Below, piece after piece: positions 25,162 to 36,126 of a stretch of 64,000 nucleotides of DNA; the first letter of the stretch is position 1; every line of letters begins with the position of its first letter. The stretch lies in NCBI RefSeq assembly GCF_009707545.1, contig NZ_WLYK01000003.1:275165-339164 (forward strand). Direction: 5' to 3'. The notes under the pieces were generated by a model. The model did no database searches, was not told where the DNA came from, and saw only the letters and a program-made list of their open reading frames with translations. The translations under genes were made by a program, and so were the position numbers. This stretch comes from Nakamurella alba. Lineage in GTDB: Bacteria > Actinomycetota > Actinomycetes > Mycobacteriales > Nakamurellaceae.

Positions 25162-28100
25162 TCAGCCGCCGATGATCTCGTCGGCGGACAGGCCGACCGC
25201 GGTCAGCCGGCTGCGCACCGCGGACTCGAGTTCGGCATCCAGCAGCAGTGCCCGCAGCGCCTCCCGCTCCCGGTGCTTCTTCGGCGTCGGCTCCTCGCCC
25301 TCGGTCGGCTCGTAGGAGTCGCCGCCGCGCCAGACCGCAGCGGTCCGCACGGCCTCCCGGGTGAACGGGGTGGACCGGAACGTCTCGCCCTCGGCATGGA
25401 ACAGCACGGTCCACACCCCCTGCAGCGGAGCGGAGATCGCCGCCTCGAACACGCCGGATGCCACCTCGGTCAGCCCCTGTTGCCAGCTGCTGCCCACCGG
25501 GTCGGTGATCGTCGCGGTCACCTTCGCCCGGCCCGCCACCGGGATCCCGTACTCGGTGAGCGCCGCGGACAGGTACAGCGTGGCGCCGGGTTCGTTGGAG
25601 TCCTGCTTGATCCCCACGTCCATCCGCAGACTGCTCGAGGCATGCACCAGCAGCACGCCACCGACGCCGCCCCGGCGGATCTGGACGAGCTCGTCCCGGG
25701 TCAGGCCCTCGTGCTGCGAGGCAACCTTCACCGCGTTCTTCGGCAGTTCGACGCGGGCCAGCCAGGTCCCGGTGTGGGCACCGGCACCGATCGGCGCCGG
25801 CAGGGTGAGCCGGTAGTAGACGACCTCGTCGCCGAGCCGGGTGTAGTTCCGGCCGGAGAGCCCGTTCACGAACGCCGGGTCGACGACGTCGCCGTCCGGG
25901 GTCACCAAGGTCAGCGACACCAACCACGGGTAGCGGGTCAGCAGCACCACGTCGAGGGTGAAGTCGGTCTCCGCCACTAGGAACGGCACGTCCACCGTCT
26001 GCCCGACGGCCACCTGCACCGGCGGGTCGACGACTACCTCCTGGTTCTTCACGCCGGCGAGCACCTGCAGGAAGTACTTGGCCAGCCGGTAGCGGCTGTC
26101 CGGTCCGAGATCGCCGGTGAGGACGCAGTACCCGCCGGTGCCGGCGGTGACCGCGGTGAGCCCGACCGGCTGGATGTTCTCCGCCCGGCCGAGCGCGACG
26201 GCGAAGGTCCGGTCGGTGATCGACGACGAGACGTCGCGGAGGAACTTGCCCTGGTTCTCGAAGCCGTCGGTGAACACGATGGCCGACTTCGTGTCGTAGC
26301 CGTTCACCGGAGCCAGTTCACCCTGGCCGAGCGCGAGACCGTCTCCGATGGAGGTCATCCCGGCCGGGTTCGTGGCGAAGGTGTCGATCTTGTCGCGCAA
26401 CGCGTCCCGGGCGATGTCGATGCCGGCGGCCGGTGCCGCCAGCGGCCCGGCCGGCGGGACCAGCACCGGCCCGGCGTCGGTGTCGAAGCCGACGATGCCG
26501 ACCGCGTCGCCCTCCTGGACGTAGTCGACGAGGATGTTGGCCGAGTAGTGCAGCACCTCCATGCGAGTGTTGGACGCCACCCCGGACGGCGAGTCCATCG
26601 ACCCGGAACTGTCCAGCACCAGCATGACCGCCGCCGTCACCGGTGCCACGGTGTTCGCCACGATCGGCACGGTCCACACCTGGTCCGTCTGGTCATGGCG
26701 GACCGTGATGCTCCCGGATGCCGTTGCGCCGGCGGTGGTCCCGGTGAAGGCGACCCAGATCAACGCCTCCTCCAGGCTGCTGTACTGCGCCGTGCCGGCC
26801 AGGGAGTCGGTGGCGCCGAGCGGGAGCGAGAACGGCGCGGTCGGCGCGGTCACCACCGAGACGGTCGACGGGTGCAGGCTGTGCACGTCCACCCGTACCG
26901 CCCGGAAGGTGGTCTCGCCCTCGGGGATGTCGTTGAACTCGACGGTCTGCGTGACGAGGTCGACGGTCCACGCAGCGCGACGGACGGCGGCCCGCGCATC
27001 GATCCGCCCCGCGCCGTACCACTCGCTGGTCGCCGGCCCCAGGTACCCGGGGTCGCTGGAGATACGGCCGTCGACGTCCCGCCAGCGGCCGACCGGGTCG
27101 GTGTTCCCGGTGTCGACCTTGATCGCGGTCCGCCGCAGGATGTCGCCGACCTGCTGCCAGCTCAACTGCGGGTTGGCGGAGAGCATCAGTGCCGCAACAC
27201 CTGCCGTCACCGGAGTGGCGTAGGAGGTGCCGCCGAAGTCGCTGCGCCAGGCGCGGTCCGCGAACACCACGGCGGTGCCGTTCGCGAACGCGGCCGGCAG
27301 CGCCATGTCGAGACCGATCCGGCGGTTGGCCGCGTCGACCGAGGTGATGGTCCGTCCGCGCGAGGTTGTTGCCGAGGTCGGTCCCACCAGGACGGAACCG
27401 CCGACCGCCGCGCCGGCGACGCTGTCGACGTCGATGGTGGACGCCGCGGCTCCGCTCGCCGCTCGGAGGGTGGTGGACGTGACTGCCGATCCCGGTACGG
27501 CCGTGCCGGTCGGGGTGCTCCGGTGGGTCGCGGTGAAGGCTCCCCAACTGCCGGGCGGGTTGTGGCCGGGGGCCTCGGCATCGTTGGTCAGGGCGCAGAA
27601 GTCGACGGTGGAACCCCAGTTGCTGTACCAGGTCTGGCGTTCCGTGGTCCCGTCCGGGTCGAGGCTCACCGCTGAGACTCCGTAACAGCGGTTGTACATG
27701 CTCCACGGGCGCCGGTTGGTGTCATCCAGGTCGACCGTGTCGTTGCCGGCCGAGAACATCAGCACGGTGCCGAGCCCGCTCCGGCCATCGTCGGTCACCG
27801 CGTCGAAGGTGTCCTGCATCAGGGCGGAGATCGGGGCATTCACGCTGGATCCGAAGCTGTTGGTGATCACACCGGCGCCCTGCGCCAGCTGCGCCGGGAA
27901 GCCGGCCGCGGAGCTGTCGGCGTCGAGCCCGGCCAGCCACAGGTACAGCTCGGCGAAGCGGGTCTCCGTGCCGGGGTGCCGCGTGGCCAGCAGCCGGGTG
28001 TTGCCGGCGACCCCGCAGATGCCGATCCCGTCGTCACTCCGGCCGGTGATGGCGGACGCACAGCACATGCCGTGGTCGGGGTTGTCGCCGGAGTTCGTCG

Positions 28101-29157
28101 CGTTGTGGTTGTTCACCATCGACCCGAAATCGAAGAGCTGGACGACCTTGTCGCGGCCGTCGGACACGGTGCCGCCGATCGCCGGATGCCCCGGGTCGAC
28201 CCCGTTGTCGACCACCGCGACGATCAGGTCGGGGTCGCCGAAGGTGTGCGTGGCGTCCAGGTCACGCAGCACCTGCCAGGCATCGGGGATGCCCTCGAGC
28301 AGGAAGTCCCACTGCTGCGGGAACAGGAAGTCGTTCGGCGTCACCGCATCGGGCACCACGGTGGCTGCCAGATCCGGTTCCGCATAACGGATGCCGGGTT
28401 CCGCGGCGAGTCGGTCGATCTTGCCGAGCAGGTCGTAGCCACCCCCTTCCGGGGAGCGGAACACGTAGGTGTTCCGCAGCGCGGAGAACCGCTTGACCAC
28501 CTCGAAGCCGTTGCGGGCGGCCAGGTCCACCGGATCGACGTCGTCCATCAGCGAGACGTGCACGGTGCCGGTCAGGAACGCCGCCGAATCTTCGCCCAGC
28601 TGCACCAGCGCACCCACCTCCTCGACGTCGTCGCCGGAGCGTCCGCGTAGGCCGCGGACCGCATCGTCGACCAGGACGGCTCGTTGGGCGAAGACGGCCG
28701 GGGCATCGGCGGGCTGCTGTCCCTGCAGTTCGGGGAGCCGGACCACGGTGACACCGGGGTCCGCGAACCTGATGACCTCGCCGTCCGCGACGTCGGCGCC
28801 CGCCCGGCCGGGCGTCGACCTGACGCCCACCGCATCGTGCACCGGACGGAACGGCACCCGCACCCGGCCGCGGAAGTAGGTCGGCCAGCCGACCGGACCG
28901 AGGACGAACTGCTCCACACCGTCGTCCCGTTGCGGGTACTCACCGCCGGTGTCGCGCTCGTCGGTCGCCCACCCGTCGGCGATGACGCTGACCCGCGCCG
29001 GGAGCGAGGCGGGCAGGTCGAAGCTCGTGCGGCCGCGCCGGTCGGTCTCCGCGGTGATCCGCGATCGGTCCGGGTCGATGCGGGTGACCCGGGCGCCGAC
29101 GACCGGCGTGCCGTCGGTCGACGTGACATGGACGGTGAGCGTGGTGGTCGTGGGCAT
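25162..29157 (-). CDS. Giant S8 (subtilisin-like) peptidase fused to a von Willebrand factor A domain
   Basis: This 1331-residue protein begins with a carboxypeptidase-regulatory-like Ig domain (residues 1-90, TPVVGARVTRIDP). The subtilase domain spans about 280-720 with D317 (VAVVDNGVDPGHP), H362 (NPDHGMCCAS), oxyanion N in FSAGND and S645 (GGTSYATP). A roughly 110-residue beta-rich insert (TTLRAASGAAASTIDVDSVAG) lies between N and S. A VWA domain starts near 845 with MIDAS motif DSSGS (849-853) and TSIGDGL, followed by beta-domains. There is no signal peptide or membrane span. ATG at 29157 follows GGGAG. Substrate and export route are unknown. Confidence 0.88.
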   Translation of the reverse strand: MPTTTTLTVHVTSTDGTPVVGARVTRIDPDRSRITAETDRRGRTSFDLPASLPARVSVIADGWATDERDTGGEYPQRDDGVEQFVLGPVGWPTYFRGRVRVPFRPVHDAVGVRSTPGRAGADVADGEVIRFADPGVTVVRLPELQGQQPADAPAVFAQRAVLVDDAVRGLRGRSGDDVEEVGALVQLGEDSAAFLTGTVHVSLMDDVDPVDLAARNGFEVVKRFSALRNTYVFRSPEGGGYDLLGKIDRLAAEPGIRYAEPDLAATVVPDAVTPNDFLFPQQWDFLLEGIPDAWQVLRDLDATHTFGDPDLIVAVVDNGVDPGHPAIGGTVSDGRDKVVQLFDFGSMVNNHNATNSGDNPDHGMCCASAITGRSDDGIGICGVAGNTRLLATRHPGTETRFAELYLWLAGLDADSSAAGFPAQLAQGAGVITNSFGSSVNAPISALMQDTFDAVTDDGRSGLGTVLMFSAGNDTVDLDDTNRRPWSMYNRCYGVSAVSLDPDGTTERQTWYSNWGSTVDFCALTNDAEAPGHNPPGSWGAFTATHRSTPTGTAVPGSAVTSTTLRAASGAAASTIDVDSVAGAAVGGSVLVGPTSATTSRGRTITSVDAANRRIGLDMALPAAFANGTAVVFADRAWRSDFGGTSYATPVTAGVAALMLSANPQLSWQQVGDILRRTAIKVDTGNTDPVGRWRDVDGRISSDPGYLGPATSEWYGAGRIDARAAVRRAAWTVDLVTQTVEFNDIPEGETTFRAVRVDVHSLHPSTVSVVTAPTAPFSLPLGATDSLAGTAQYSSLEEALIWVAFTGTTAGATASGSITVRHDQTDQVWTVPIVANTVAPVTAAVMLVLDSSGSMDSPSGVASNTRMEVLHYSANILVDYVQEGDAVGIVGFDTDAGPVLVPPAGPLAAPAAGIDIARDALRDKIDTFATNPAGMTSIGDGLALGQGELAPVNGYDTKSAIVFTDGFENQGKFLRDVSSSITDRTFAVALGRAENIQPVGLTAVTAGTGGYCVLTGDLGPDSRYRLAKYFLQVLAGVKNQEVVVDPPVQVAVGQTVDVPFLVAETDFTLDVVLLTRYPWLVSLTLVTPDGDVVDPAFVNGLSGRNYTRLGDEVVYYRLTLPAPIGAGAHTGTWLARVELPKNAVKVASQHEGLTRDELVQIRRGGVGGVLLVHASSSLRMDVGIKQDSNEPGATLYLSAALTEYGIPVAGRAKVTATITDPVGSSWQQGLTEVASGVFEAAISAPLQGVWTVLFHAEGETFRSTPFTREAVRTAAVWRGGDSYEPTEGEEPTPKKHREREALRALLLDAELESAVRSRLTAVGLSADEIIGG

Positions 29158-29358
29158 GGCGGCGGCTCCCGGTGGATGGGGACGTGCTGTCACCACTCAC
29201 GACGGGCGGAGCCGGGCCCGGATACATGACCGGCCGATCGGCCGCCCGTGACTTCGGACCGTCCCATGCGTGATCGGCCGCCCGCCGTTCCCTTCCTGAG
29301 CCCGTTGGTACTCCGATCCACGATCGCCCGCGATGCAAGGCGGATCGGCGTCCCGGGG

Positions 29359-29949
29359 TCAGCCGGACGCGGCCCCGGCCAGCACGGCGGCGAAAGCCGC
29401 ACCGAGAGTCGTTGCCACTGTTTCGGAATCGCCGAGGTAGCCGGCCACCATGGCGCCGTCCCGCAGCAGCATGAGCCGGCCGGCGACGGCGTCGGCATCG
29501 GCGACTCCGGCCTCGGTCGCGATGGCGGCAAAGGTCCCGAGGATCCACCGGCGGTGCCGGTCGACGACGGCCCGGACCGGACTGTCCGCATCCGGGAACT
29601 CGGCAGCAGCGTTGATGAAGGCGCAGCCGCGGAATCCCGGGCGGCAGCTCGCAGTACCGATGCCGTCGGCCAGCGCCTGGAGTGAGGCGGCCGGTTCCCC
29701 GGGGCGGCGCACGCTGCTGATCCAGGCCTGCTCGGCGGCGGACTGCGCTTCCAGGTAGGCGACCACTAGATCGGATTTGGACCGGAAGTGGCGGTAGAAG
29801 GTGACTTTCGTGATGCCGACCTTCTCGATGATCCGGTCGGCGCTGGTCGCGTGGATGCCGTGGGCGTAGAAGAGCTCGTTCGCCGCGTCCAGGATGTGCG
29901 CCCGCGTGGTCGGTCCCGACCGGGTACGGGCTGTGGTCTCGGCGGGCAT
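29359..29949 (-). CDS. TetR/AcrR family transcriptional regulator
   Basis: The 196-residue protein has the TetR domain AHILDAANELFYAHGIHATSADRIIEKVGITKVTFYRHFRSKSDLV at residues 15-60 and a compact ligand domain with GCAFINAAAEFPD near the middle, typical of the TetR_C_33/YcdC-like group. ATG at 29949 follows GGAGAAGGACG. It is divergent from a DUF308 membrane protein gene, with a symmetrical operator between them, and most likely represses both. Confidence 0.87.
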   Translation of the reverse strand: MPAETTARTRSGPTTRAHILDAANELFYAHGIHATSADRIIEKVGITKVTFYRHFRSKSDLVVAYLEAQSAAEQAWISSVRRPGEPAASLQALADGIGTASCRPGFRGCAFINAAAEFPDADSPVRAVVDRHRRWILGTFAAIATEAGVADADAVAGRLMLLRDGAMVAGYLGDSETVATTLGAAFAAVLAGAASG

Positions 29950-30016
29950 CGTCCTTCTCCGGTCCTGGACCGGCACTGGTTGCACCGGCGGTTGCCATCA
30001 GTCTATGGTCGAGCGA

Positions 30017-30038
30017 GTAGACGAACTAGTAACTCTAC
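30017..30038. promoter_or_regulatory. TetR operator between the TetR and DUF308 genes
   Basis: GTAGA-CGA-ACTAGT-AAC-TCTAC is a 22-base site with perfect 5-base arms, 3-base spacers and a palindromic ACTAGT centre, lying in the 117-base divergent gap. Size and symmetry match TetR-family operators. Confidence 0.6.
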
Positions 30039-30066
30039 CGATTCGACCCTCACCCAGGAGACGCTG

Positions 30067-30624
30067 ATGACCGTTGTCGATGCACCCACCCCCACCTCCG
30101 CCGCCCGGGCGTTGCGCCGGCTCTACGTCGCCCGTGCAGTGGTCGCCGCCGCCTGGGCTGCGGTTGTCCTGGTGGCCGCGCCTACGGTCGGACCGCTGCT
30201 GACGGTGCTGCTGGCCCTCTACCCGCTGATCGACGCCGTCGCCGTGTTCCGCCAGCTCCGCCTCGGCGACCAGCGGCAGGCCGCGCCGACCGAGTGGATC
30301 AACGTGGGCGTCAGCGTTCTCGTCGCCGTCGCGCTCGGTGTGGCATCCACCGTGTCGATCGGCGCCGTCCTCACGGTGTGGGGCATCTGGGCGATCGGAT
30401 CCGGTGTGCCGCAACTGATCACGGCAATCCGTCGGCGCGCCGGCGGCGGTCAGGTGGCGCAGATGCTCAGCGGCGGCATCTCCGTGCTCGCCGGCGGCGG
30501 CTTCGTCGTCCAGGGACTGCAGGGGGCGGACAGTCTCTCCGGAATCGGCGGTTACGCCCTGCTGGGTGCGGTGTTCTTCCTCGTCTCGGCCCTGCTGCTC
30601 GGCCGGCCGCGTCGCACCACCTGA
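30067..30624 (+). CDS. DUF308 (HdeD-like) membrane protein
   Basis: The 185-residue protein has six predicted short membrane spans in three similar pairs, with the DUF308 pattern LTVLLALYPLIDAVAVFRQLR, VLTVWGIWAIGSGVPQLITAIRRR and GYALLGAVFFLVSALLLGR. HdeD-like proteins are linked to stress or acid tolerance in some bacteria but their mechanism is unknown. ATG at 30067 follows CCAGGAGACGCTG. It is the likely target of the divergent TetR repressor. Confidence 0.83.
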   Translation: MTVVDAPTPTSAARALRRLYVARAVVAAAWAAVVLVAAPTVGPLLTVLLALYPLIDAVAVFRQLRLGDQRQAAPTEWINVGVSVLVAVALGVASTVSIGAVLTVWGIWAIGSGVPQLITAIRRRAGGGQVAQMLSGGISVLAGGGFVVQGLQGADSLSGIGGYALLGAVFFLVSALLLGRPRRTT

Positions 30625-30633
30625 GCACCGCGC

Positions 30634-30655
30634 GAACACTGGGCCGATAGTGTTC
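30634..30655 (+). other. Short inverted repeat before the decarboxylase gene
   Basis: GAACACT (30634-30640) and AGTGTTC (30649-30655) flank an 8-base loop, 10 bases after the DUF308 stop and 35 bases before the decarboxylase start. TAGTGT within the right arm could be a -10 box, so the repeat may be an operator over a promoter. A terminator role for the DUF308 gene is the alternative. Confidence 0.35.
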
Positions 30656-30689
30656 CGTGATCACCCGGTCACGGACAGGAGCCAGAAGA

Positions 30690-32314
30690 GTGCCCAACGT
30701 CAGGGACGTCACCCACCAGCTGCTGCGCGACCTGGGCGTGACGGTGTTCTTCGGCAATCCCGGTTCCACCGAGGAGACCTTCCTCAAGGACTTCCCCGAT
30801 GACTTCACCTTCGTACTGGCGCTGCAGGAGGCGTCGGCGATCGCGATGGCGGACGGGTACGCGCAGGCGACCCGGCACCCGGCGCTGGTGAACGTGCACA
30901 CCGCCGCCGGCCTCGGCAATGCGATGGGCAACCTCATCACCGCGGCGATGAACCACACCCGCTGATCGTCACCGCCGGGCAGCAGACCCGCGAGATGCTG
31001 CTGCTGGAGCCATGGCTGACCAATGTCGAGCCGGAGATGCTGCCCAAGCCGTGGGTGAAGTGGAGCTACCAGCCGGTGCGGCCGGAGGACGTCCCCGCGG
31101 CGTTCATGCGGGCGTACGCGATGGCGGTGCAGCCGCCGGCCGGACCGGTGTTCCTCTCGCTGCCGCTGGACGACTGGGACAAGCCCTGTGCCGCATCTGC
31201 TGTCGTCCGGTCGGCGTCGACCAGGATCGCACCGGACCCGGCGCGACTCGCGGAGTTCGCCGCGGCCGTGGCCGCCGCCCACGACCCGGTCCTGGTGCTC
31301 GGCGCCTCGGTGGCGCGCGGCCAGGGCTGGGATGCCGCTGTCGCCGTCGCCGAGAAGCTGAACGTCCCGGTCTGGGCCGCCCCGGCCAGTGAACGGGCCC
31401 CGTTCCCGGAGGACCACCCGCTCTACCTCGGCGGCCTGCCGTTCGCCACCGGCCCGCTGTCCGACAAGCTCGCCGGGCACGACCTGGCCCTGGTGATCGG
31501 CGCCCCGGTCTTCCGCTACTACCCGTACGTCCCGGGCAGTTACCTGCCGGACGGGATGCGGCTGCTGCACGTCACCGACGACCCGAACGAGGCCGGCCGC
31601 GCACCGGTCGGCGACAGTCTGCTCGCCGACGCCGTTCTCACCCTGGAGCAACTGCTGCCGCTGCTGCCCGCCCGCACACCCGGGCGCACCCGCACCCCGG
31701 TCGAGCACCGGATGGCCCCGATGCCGACCGCCACCGCCGCCGCGACCACGACGGACGGTCCGCTGCAGGCGCGGCAGGTCTTCGAGGTGCTGAACGAGGT
31801 ACGGCCGCCGCACACCGTGCTGGTCGAGGAGTCGCCGTCCAACCTGGCCGACCTGCACGCGGCGTGGCCGATCACCGAGCCGGACACCTTCTACACCTTC
31901 GCCAGCGGCGGCCTCGGCTGGAACCTCCCGGCGTCCGTCGGCATCGCGCTCGGCGAGCGGGACAGCGGCCGGCACCGCCCGGTGGTCGCGATCATCGGGG
32001 ACGGGTCGTTCCAGTACTCGGTGCAGTCCATCTGGACCGCGGCGCAGCACGACCTGCCGATCCTGTTCGTGGTGCCGCGCAACGGCGAGTACGCGATCCT
32101 GAAGTCCTTCGCGGTCCTTGAGCAGACCCCGAACGTCCCGGGACTGGACATCCCGGGCATCGACATCGTCGCGCTGGCAACGGGGTACGGCTGCCACGCC
32201 GAGCGGGTCGAGACCCTGGATGCGCTCCGCGCCGCCGCCACCGCCGCCTTCGGCCGGTCCGGGCCGACCGTGTTGGAGGTCCCGATCGCGCCGACGGTGC
32301 CGCCACTGATCTGA
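30690..32314 (+). pseudogene. mdlC: Benzoylformate decarboxylase, interrupted by a one-base frameshift
   Basis: The joined frames would give about 541 residues of a ThDP-dependent enzyme that decarboxylates benzoylformate to benzaldehyde in mandelate breakdown. The first frame (GTG 30690, AGGAG 8 bases upstream) reads to AMNHTR and stops at 30963-30965. The second resumes as LIVTAGQQTREMLLLEPW. The family reads AMNHTPLIVTAGQQ here, so one C is missing near 30957-30961 (CCC where CCCC is expected). The rest is intact: FGNPGSTEE with the ThDP glutamate region in LQEASAIAMADGYA, and the Mg/ThDP motif GDGSFQYSVQSIWTA. It may be a recent mutation, an assembly error or a phase-variable C-tract. Confidence 0.85.
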
Positions 32315-32333
32315 GATCCGGCACCGTCCACCC

Positions 32334-33852
<1,519 letters not shown>

Positions 33853-33945
33853 TCCGTCGGACACCGCATCCTTTCGTCAGTGGAGGTGCACACCCGATGT
33901 CGATTCCGGCTGCAGATCGTCCGCTTCCGGGTCTACGGTCGCTGC

Positions 33946-34548
33946 ATGGCCACGATCACGCAGTTGCCGGCGGACCCCCGCATCGCACCGCTGAGCCCTG
34001 CCACCTGGGAGGCGTTCGCCGGGCTGGTGGAGCGACACAACGGGATCTTCGGCGGGTGCTGGTGCACGTACTTCCACGACTGCGAAGGTCGCGGCCCCGG
34101 CTACGACGGCAGCCGGGACTTCAAGAAGCTGATGGTCAAGCGCGGCGTGGCCCACGCCGCTCTGGTGCTGGACGGCGACGAGGCGATCGCCTGGGCCGAG
34201 TTCGGCAGCCCGGACGAACTGCCGAACATCCACCACCGCAAGCAGTACGACAAGGAGAAGGGCGGTGACCCGGACTACCGGATCACCTGTGTCTTCGTCG
34301 ACCGCCGCTACCGCCGGCAAGGAGTCACCGAGCTCGCGATCCGCGGCGCCCTCGAGCTCATCGGCAGCAAAGGCGGCGGGAGGGTCGAGTCCTACCCGCA
34401 CGACCTGACCGGGCAGACCAAGAAGATGTCCGCCTCGTTCCTCTACAACGGCACCCGCCGGCTCTACGAACGACTCGGATTCACCTACCTGCGCCCGAAA
34501 GGCCTGAAGAACTGCGTGATGTCGATCGAGGTGCCGGCGCGCACCTGA
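33946..34548 (+). CDS. GNAT-like N-acetyltransferase
   Basis: The 200-residue protein has a GNAT core: ITCVFVDRRYRRQGVTELAIRGALELI with the acetyl-CoA pyrophosphate loop (RRQGV), and RRLYERLGFTYLRP at the C-terminus. The N-terminal part has GGCWCTYFHDCEG, characteristic of a small actinobacterial acetyltransferase group. The substrate is unknown. ATG at 33946 is preceded by TACGGT about 10 bases upstream, so a leaderless start is possible. A GTG at 33880 gives an unlikely basic extension. Confidence 0.75.
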   Translation: MATITQLPADPRIAPLSPATWEAFAGLVERHNGIFGGCWCTYFHDCEGRGPGYDGSRDFKKLMVKRGVAHAALVLDGDEAIAWAEFGSPDELPNIHHRKQYDKEKGGDPDYRITCVFVDRRYRRQGVTELAIRGALELIGSKGGGRVESYPHDLTGQTKKMSASFLYNGTRRLYERLGFTYLRPKGLKNCVMSIEVPART

Positions 34549-34845
34549 AGATCGGCGGGCGTCAGACCGGTCACCCTGCGATCCCCGGGCCGCTGGGCAA
34601 CGTGAGGCGATATCCCGACCAACAGCGGACTCGGCATCCGATGTCGTCCGTCGCCCCGGACGCGGCTCGCGGAGCGTGACGACAACGTCATCGGGTTGAG
34701 ACCGATGGCTGCGGAACATGCTTCGGGGCCATTCGGCCGCGCACGTGCCGGCCGGCACTCGAGTAGCCCCGGCCGGTGTCCGCGGGTACCGTCAGGAGGT
34801 CCCGCTCGCCGGGATCGGCGAGCAACCACAGGTCAAGGAGGACCC
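34549..34845. other. Intergenic region upstream of glycerol dehydrogenase
   Basis: No gene is supported in these 297 bases. TGACG-ACAA-CGTCA (34677-34690) is a short inverted repeat that could bind a regulator. GCTCGCCG-GGAT-CGGCGAGC (34804-34823) is a perfect 8-base hairpin ending 11 bases before the Shine-Dalgarno AAGGAGG of the dehydrogenase. It could act as an operator or as a leader structure near the ribosome site. Confidence 0.45.
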
Positions 34846-35991
34846 ATGGCAACCGCTCTCCGCACCGTGATCAGCCCGAGCAGGTACGTTCAGGGCAAGG
34901 GTGCGATCCACCAGCTGGGCGAGTTCCTGAAGCCGATCGGCTCGACGCCGTTGCTCGTCGCCGACGAACTGGTGTGGGGGTTGGTCGGCCATGATGTCGA
35001 GAAGTCCCTGCAGGAAGCAGGACTCACGGCGCAGTGGGAGCGGTTCGGCGGGGTGCCGAGCGCGAAGGAGGTCGACCGGATCGTCGAGGTGATCCGGAGG
35101 AGCGGATCGGACGTGGTGGTCGCCATCGGCGGTGGCAGTGCGATCGACACGGTGAAGGCGGCCGGTCATCTCGCGGGTATCCGGTGGGCGAACTGCCCGA
35201 CGGTGGCGTCGACAGACGCTCCGTGCAGCGCACTCTCGGTCATCTACACCGAGTCCGGCGAGTTCGAGGAGTACCGCTTCTTCCCGCGCAACCCCGACCT
35301 GGTGCTGGTCGACTCGCAGATCGTGGCCAATGCCCCCGCGTCGCTGCTGATCGCCGGCGTCGGTGACGCGCTCGCCACCTGGCTGGAGGCCCGGGCGACC
35401 GCACGGTCCAACTCCACCACCATGGCCGGCGGCCTGCCGACGGTGACCGGTACGGCCCTTGCCCAGCTGTCCTGGGATGTGTTGTGGGAGAACGCCCTGC
35501 AGGCCGTCGACGCCGTCCGCGACCACCAGGTGACCCCGGCCGTGGAGAAGGTCATCGAGGCGAACACGCTGCTGTCCGGACTCGGTTTCGAGTCCGGCGG
35601 ACTCGCCGCGGCGCATGCTGTGCACAACGGTCTCACCGCCGTCGGCGCCACCCACGGCCTCGCTCACGGACAGAAGGTGAACATCGGCTCGGTGACCCAG
35701 CTGGTGCTGGAGGGCGCCCCGTCCTCCGAGATCCGCGACTTCATCGAGTTCACCACCCGGGTCGGGCTGCCCACTACCCTGACCGAGGTCGGCCTCCGTG
35801 CCGACGATGTCGAGAGCCTGACGACGGTCGCCGATGCGGCGACCGTCCCGGGCGAGACGATCCACTCGATGCCGTTCGCGGTCACCAGCCCGGACGTTGT
35901 CAGCGCCCTGGTCTCGATCGAGAAGTTCGCCACCCGGGTGCGCGACGAGGCGGGGTTGCCGGCGCCGACGCCGTACACCGCGCACCACTGA
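34846..35991 (+). CDS. gldA: Glycerol dehydrogenase (iron/zinc-containing alcohol dehydrogenase family)
   Basis: The enzyme oxidises glycerol to dihydroxyacetone with NAD. The 381-residue protein matches GldA closely: SRYVQGKGAIHQLGEFL at the N-terminus, the cofactor motif VVVAIGGGSAIDTVKAA, STDAPCSALSVIYTESGEFEEY, and the metal ligands D in GVGDALATW, H in AAHAVHNGL and H in THGLAHGQKV. Length is normal for the family. ATG at 34846 follows AAGGAGGACCC. It is transcribed alone and ends at a strong hairpin. Confidence 0.92.
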   Translation: MATALRTVISPSRYVQGKGAIHQLGEFLKPIGSTPLLVADELVWGLVGHDVEKSLQEAGLTAQWERFGGVPSAKEVDRIVEVIRRSGSDVVVAIGGGSAIDTVKAAGHLAGIRWANCPTVASTDAPCSALSVIYTESGEFEEYRFFPRNPDLVLVDSQIVANAPASLLIAGVGDALATWLEARATARSNSTTMAGGLPTVTGTALAQLSWDVLWENALQAVDAVRDHQVTPAVEKVIEANTLLSGLGFESGGLAAAHAVHNGLTAVGATHGLAHGQKVNIGSVTQLVLEGAPSSEIRDFIEFTTRVGLPTTLTEVGLRADDVESLTTVADAATVPGETIHSMPFAVTSPDVVSALVSIEKFATRVRDEAGLPAPTPYTAHH

Positions 35992-36046
35992 GGGCCGGAC
36001 CTGTCCCGTCAGGCCGTCACGGATCCGCGTTCCCGTGGACGAAAGT

Positions 36047-36079
36047 CGCACAGCACCGATGAGTCCTCGGTGCTGTGCG
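36047..36079 (+). terminator. Strong terminator hairpin after glycerol dehydrogenase
   Basis: CGCACAGCACCGA (36047-36059) and TCGGTGCTGTGCG (36067-36079) form a perfect 13-base stem with a 7-base loop, 55 bases after the dehydrogenase stop. It has no T-tract, as is usual in high-GC actinomycetes. Confidence 0.75.
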
Positions 36080-36126
36080 GGTCCACCTTCGGTCACCGAC
36101 ATCACAGGCCAGGGAAGGATCACATC

